The position numbers and the translations under genes were made by a program. From Mesorhizobium zhangyense (GTDB taxonomy: Bacteria > Pseudomonadota > Alphaproteobacteria > Rhizobiales > Rhizobiaceae): DNA of 33,030 nt. Location of the stretch: assembly GCF_011045115.1 (NCBI RefSeq), contig NZ_JAAKZG010000027.1, positions 1 through 33,030 of the forward strand, written 5' to 3'. The notes under the pieces were generated by a model. The model saw nothing but the letters and a program-made list of their open reading frames with translations, searched no databases and was not told the DNA's origin. Shown here piece after piece: positions 31,179 to 33,030 of the stretch (the first letter of the stretch is position 1; the number at the start of each line of letters is the position of its first letter).

Positions 31179-32816
31179 ATGCTTGACCTGATTGGCGCTG
31201 TCGCACTGCTACTATGGGGTCTTCGGATGGTGAAGACCGGCGTGAGGCGGGCGTTTGGCGCCCGTCTGCGCCGCTGGATAGCGGCCGGCACACGTAACCG
31301 GCCGATGGCTTTCGGCGTCGGCCTTGCCGCCACTATGGCGCTGCAGAGCAGCACGGCTACTGCATTGATGACAGCCTCATTCGCTGGCAGTGGCTTTATG
31401 AACTCGGCCATGGCCCAGGCCATCATGCTTGGCGCCAACGTTGGCACCAGCCTGGTCACGCGGATTTTAGCCTTCGACATCCACTGGCTGGCGCCTCTGT
31501 TGGTCGCCGTCGGTGTCGGTATGTTTACCATCAGCGAAGCCAAGCCACACAAGGGGATCGCGCGGGCCGTGCTTGGCCTTGGTCTAATGCTACTGTCCCT
31601 CCACCTTCTCGGACAATCGACCGAACCGATGCGGCAGTCTGAAGTAGTGCGCGCTCTGATGGCATCACTTGATACGGTGCCGATGTTGGCCGTTATTGTC
31701 GCCGCCGTGCTGGCAATCAGCTCTTCATCGAGCCTCGCCATCGTCCTGCTCGTTATGTCGTTGGCTGCCAGCGGAACAGTCGGACCCAGTCTCGGCGTTA
31801 CCCTGATTCTTGGCGCCAATCTCGGCGGCGCTATTCCTCCAGTGTTGGCTACGCTTGGTGATGGGCCGCCGGCGCGACGGGTGACAGTTGGCAATCTCGC
31901 CGTCCGGATGCTCGGCTGCGTGGTCATGTTGACCTTCGTCGATCAGGCGGCTTCGGCTCTCTCAGGCTTCGCCTCGGACCCAGCGCAACTCGTTGTTTAC
32001 GCGCACATCGCATTCAATTTGCTGCTCGCCGCGATCATGATGCCGCTGCTCGATGCCTTTTCGTGGGCGATGCGCCGGCTGCTGCCGGAAACTCCGATGC
32101 AGGGCGACGGTTCTCGCCATCTCAATCAGGCAAGTCTCAGCAATCCGGCAATGGCGCTTGCCGGTGCAGTCCGAGAGACGCTGCATATCGGCGACAGCGT
32201 GATCAGCATGTTGCAAAAGAATCTGGAAGCGTTGCGCCGGAACGATACCAAGCTCTGCTCCGATATTGCTGCGATGGACGACGAGGTCGATCGCCTGAAC
32301 GAACAGGTCAAGGTCTATCTCTCCAATCTGAACCGGACCATCCTCGAGGAGGATAATGCCCAACGTTCGGCCGAGATCGTTTCCTACGCCATCAATCTCG
32401 AACATATCGGCGACATCATCGATAAGAACCTGCGCGATCTGGTCGAGAAGAAGATCAGGAACCAGCTCAGCTTCTCAGCCGAAGGCGCCGCTGAAATCGA
32501 GGACTTCTATATGCGCACGCTGGAGAACCTGCGCATAGCGCAGAGCGTCTTCGTCGCCCGTGATGTCGGCCTTGCTCGGCAGCTCGTCGGCATGAAGGTC
32601 GATGTTCGGCATTACGAGCAGCAATCAGCGGCGAACCATCTCCATCGCCTGCGCGACGGCAGGATAGAGAGCGTCCAGACCAGTGCGCTGCACCTCGACA
32701 TCCTGCGCGACCTCAAGCGCATCAATGCCCACGTCACTTCCATCGCCTATCCCATTTTGAAGGAAGCGGGTGAGCTGCGTGATTCGCGTCTGATAGAGGC
32801 GAAAGGTCCGGCATAG
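31179..32816 (+). CDS. Na/Pi cotransporter family protein with PhoU-like C-terminal domain
   Basis: A 545-residue membrane protein of the NptA/PNaS family. Two inverted repeats carry the signature: QSSTATALM (56-64) with GANVGT (85-90), and in the second half LAISSSSSLAIVLLVMSL with LILGANLGGAIPPVL. Residues about 330-520 are a helical PhoU-like domain (IEDFYMRTLENLRIAQS, ...HLHRLRDGRIESVQ...). Family members move phosphate with sodium; some bacterial ones act as low-affinity exporters. AGGGA precedes the ATG at a normal distance. It lies 109 bases after the phosphonopyruvate-hydrolase-type gene on the same strand, so a role in handling released phosphate is plausible, though it may have its own promoter. 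Confidence 0.92.
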   Translation: MLDLIGAVALLLWGLRMVKTGVRRAFGARLRRWIAAGTRNRPMAFGVGLAATMALQSSTATALMTASFAGSGFMNSAMAQAIMLGANVGTSLVTRILAFDIHWLAPLLVAVGVGMFTISEAKPHKGIARAVLGLGLMLLSLHLLGQSTEPMRQSEVVRALMASLDTVPMLAVIVAAVLAISSSSSLAIVLLVMSLAASGTVGPSLGVTLILGANLGGAIPPVLATLGDGPPARRVTVGNLAVRMLGCVVMLTFVDQAASALSGFASDPAQLVVYAHIAFNLLLAAIMMPLLDAFSWAMRRLLPETPMQGDGSRHLNQASLSNPAMALAGAVRETLHIGDSVISMLQKNLEALRRNDTKLCSDIAAMDDEVDRLNEQVKVYLSNLNRTILEEDNAQRSAEIVSYAINLEHIGDIIDKNLRDLVEKKIRNQLSFSAEGAAEIEDFYMRTLENLRIAQSVFVARDVGLARQLVGMKVDVRHYEQQSAANHLHRLRDGRIESVQTSALHLDILRDLKRINAHVTSIAYPILKEAGELRDSRLIEAKGPA

Positions 32817-32921
32817 ATCCGACCAAGAATTTGGGTTCGGCAAGGGAAGGGATCAAATGAGCGCTTCGGGGAGCCAGATGTCTTGTGGGGCGCCGACAGC
32901 GTACCGACCAGGAGGAAACAG

Positions 32922-33015
32922 TTGGACATGCGTCATCTTCGACACTTCGTGGCGGTTGCCGAGGAATTGCACTTCACGCGGGCGGCTGCGCGCCTCGCCA
33001 TCGAGCAATCCCCCC
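32922..33015 (+). pseudogene. LysR-family regulator, 5' end only, interrupted
   Basis: The reading MDMRHLRHFVAVAEELHFTR then AAARLAIEQSP is a LysR helix-turn-helix start. The TTG at 32922 has GGAGG 6 bases upstream; an ATG at 32928 is in frame. After about 31 codons the match stops, where family members continue with LSR.I..LE. The next bases look like an insertion-sequence end, so the gene is probably disrupted. Confidence 0.7.
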
Positions 33016-33030
33016 GGTTCTGTTGCAACG
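33016..33030. mobile_element. Possible left end of an IS6-family element
   Basis: The last 15 bases, GGTTCTGTTGCAACG, match the start of IS6-family terminal repeats (such as GGCTCTGTTGCAAA in IS6100) at most positions, and occur exactly where the LysR homology breaks. The window ends here, so no transposase can be seen. Confidence 0.5.

Noticed and set aside
1-33030. CRISPR arrays, rRNA or complete tRNA genes
   Set aside because: No regularly spaced repeats, rRNA-like sequence or complete cloverleaf were seen; only two tRNA 3'-end fragments.

Overview
The window looks like accessory DNA from an alphaproteobacterium of the Rhizobiales (Mesorhizobium/Rhizobium-like). The grounds are GC-rich codon use in most genes, a relic of a DUF1612 helix-turn-helix gene of the kind I know from rhizobial replicons, many LysR and ABC/TTT transport genes, and a dense scatter of decayed mobile DNA. 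The genus is inferred, not proven.

Layout. (1) 1-2150 is a scrap zone: a serine resolvase, a truncated and frameshifted DUF1612 gene, a fragment resembling the 3' end of tRNA-fMet, and part of a dispersed repeat. (2) 2153-12527 is a catabolic island for what is probably a cyclic amide or hydantoin-like nitrogen compound. It holds an Asp/Glu/hydantoin-racemase-family protein, an M24 hydrolase like ectoine hydrolase DoeA, a complete polar-amino-acid ABC transporter, a metallophosphoesterase, a CobW-type GTPase, a small unknown protein, a GntR regulator and, divergently, a dihydroorotase/hydantoinase-like amidohydrolase followed by a periplasmic-binding-protein fold with no signal peptide. (3) 12528-13130 is relic DNA. 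(4) 13131-18050 has a frameshifted DJ-1/PfpI gene, a secreted unknown, a DUF924 protein, a Kef-type cation/proton antiporter, a small membrane protein and an SDR reductase. A divergent LysR gene and a perfect palindrome follow. (5) 19273-21329 is a second LysR gene divergent from a quinone-oxidoreductase-type dehydrogenase. (6) 21424-23130 has a tRNA 3'-end fragment and a complete IS5-type element flanked by CTAG, with a frameshifted transposase and a passenger gene, inserted in another copy of the dispersed repeat. (7) 23392-32816 has a HIT protein and, divergently, a coherent block: tripartite tricarboxylate transporter (TctC-TctB-TctA), LysR regulator, class III CoA-transferase, compact citrate-synthase-fold lyase, phosphonopyruvate-hydrolase-type enzyme of the PEP mutase family, and a Na/Pi cotransporter-family protein. 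(8) The window ends in a LysR gene cut after about 31 codons by a sequence resembling the end of an IS6-family element.

The most interesting hypothesis is region 7. The genes together read as uptake of a tricarboxylate-like phosphonate, CoA activation, citryl-CoA-like cleavage to acetyl-CoA plus phosphonopyruvate, then hydrolysis to pyruvate and phosphate, with a phosphate transporter homologue downstream. 2-phosphonomethylmalate would be the logical substrate. To my knowledge this gene set has not been described as a pathway. The main alternative is ordinary citrate-like or branched hydroxy-acid catabolism with the last enzyme acting on a 2-oxoacid.
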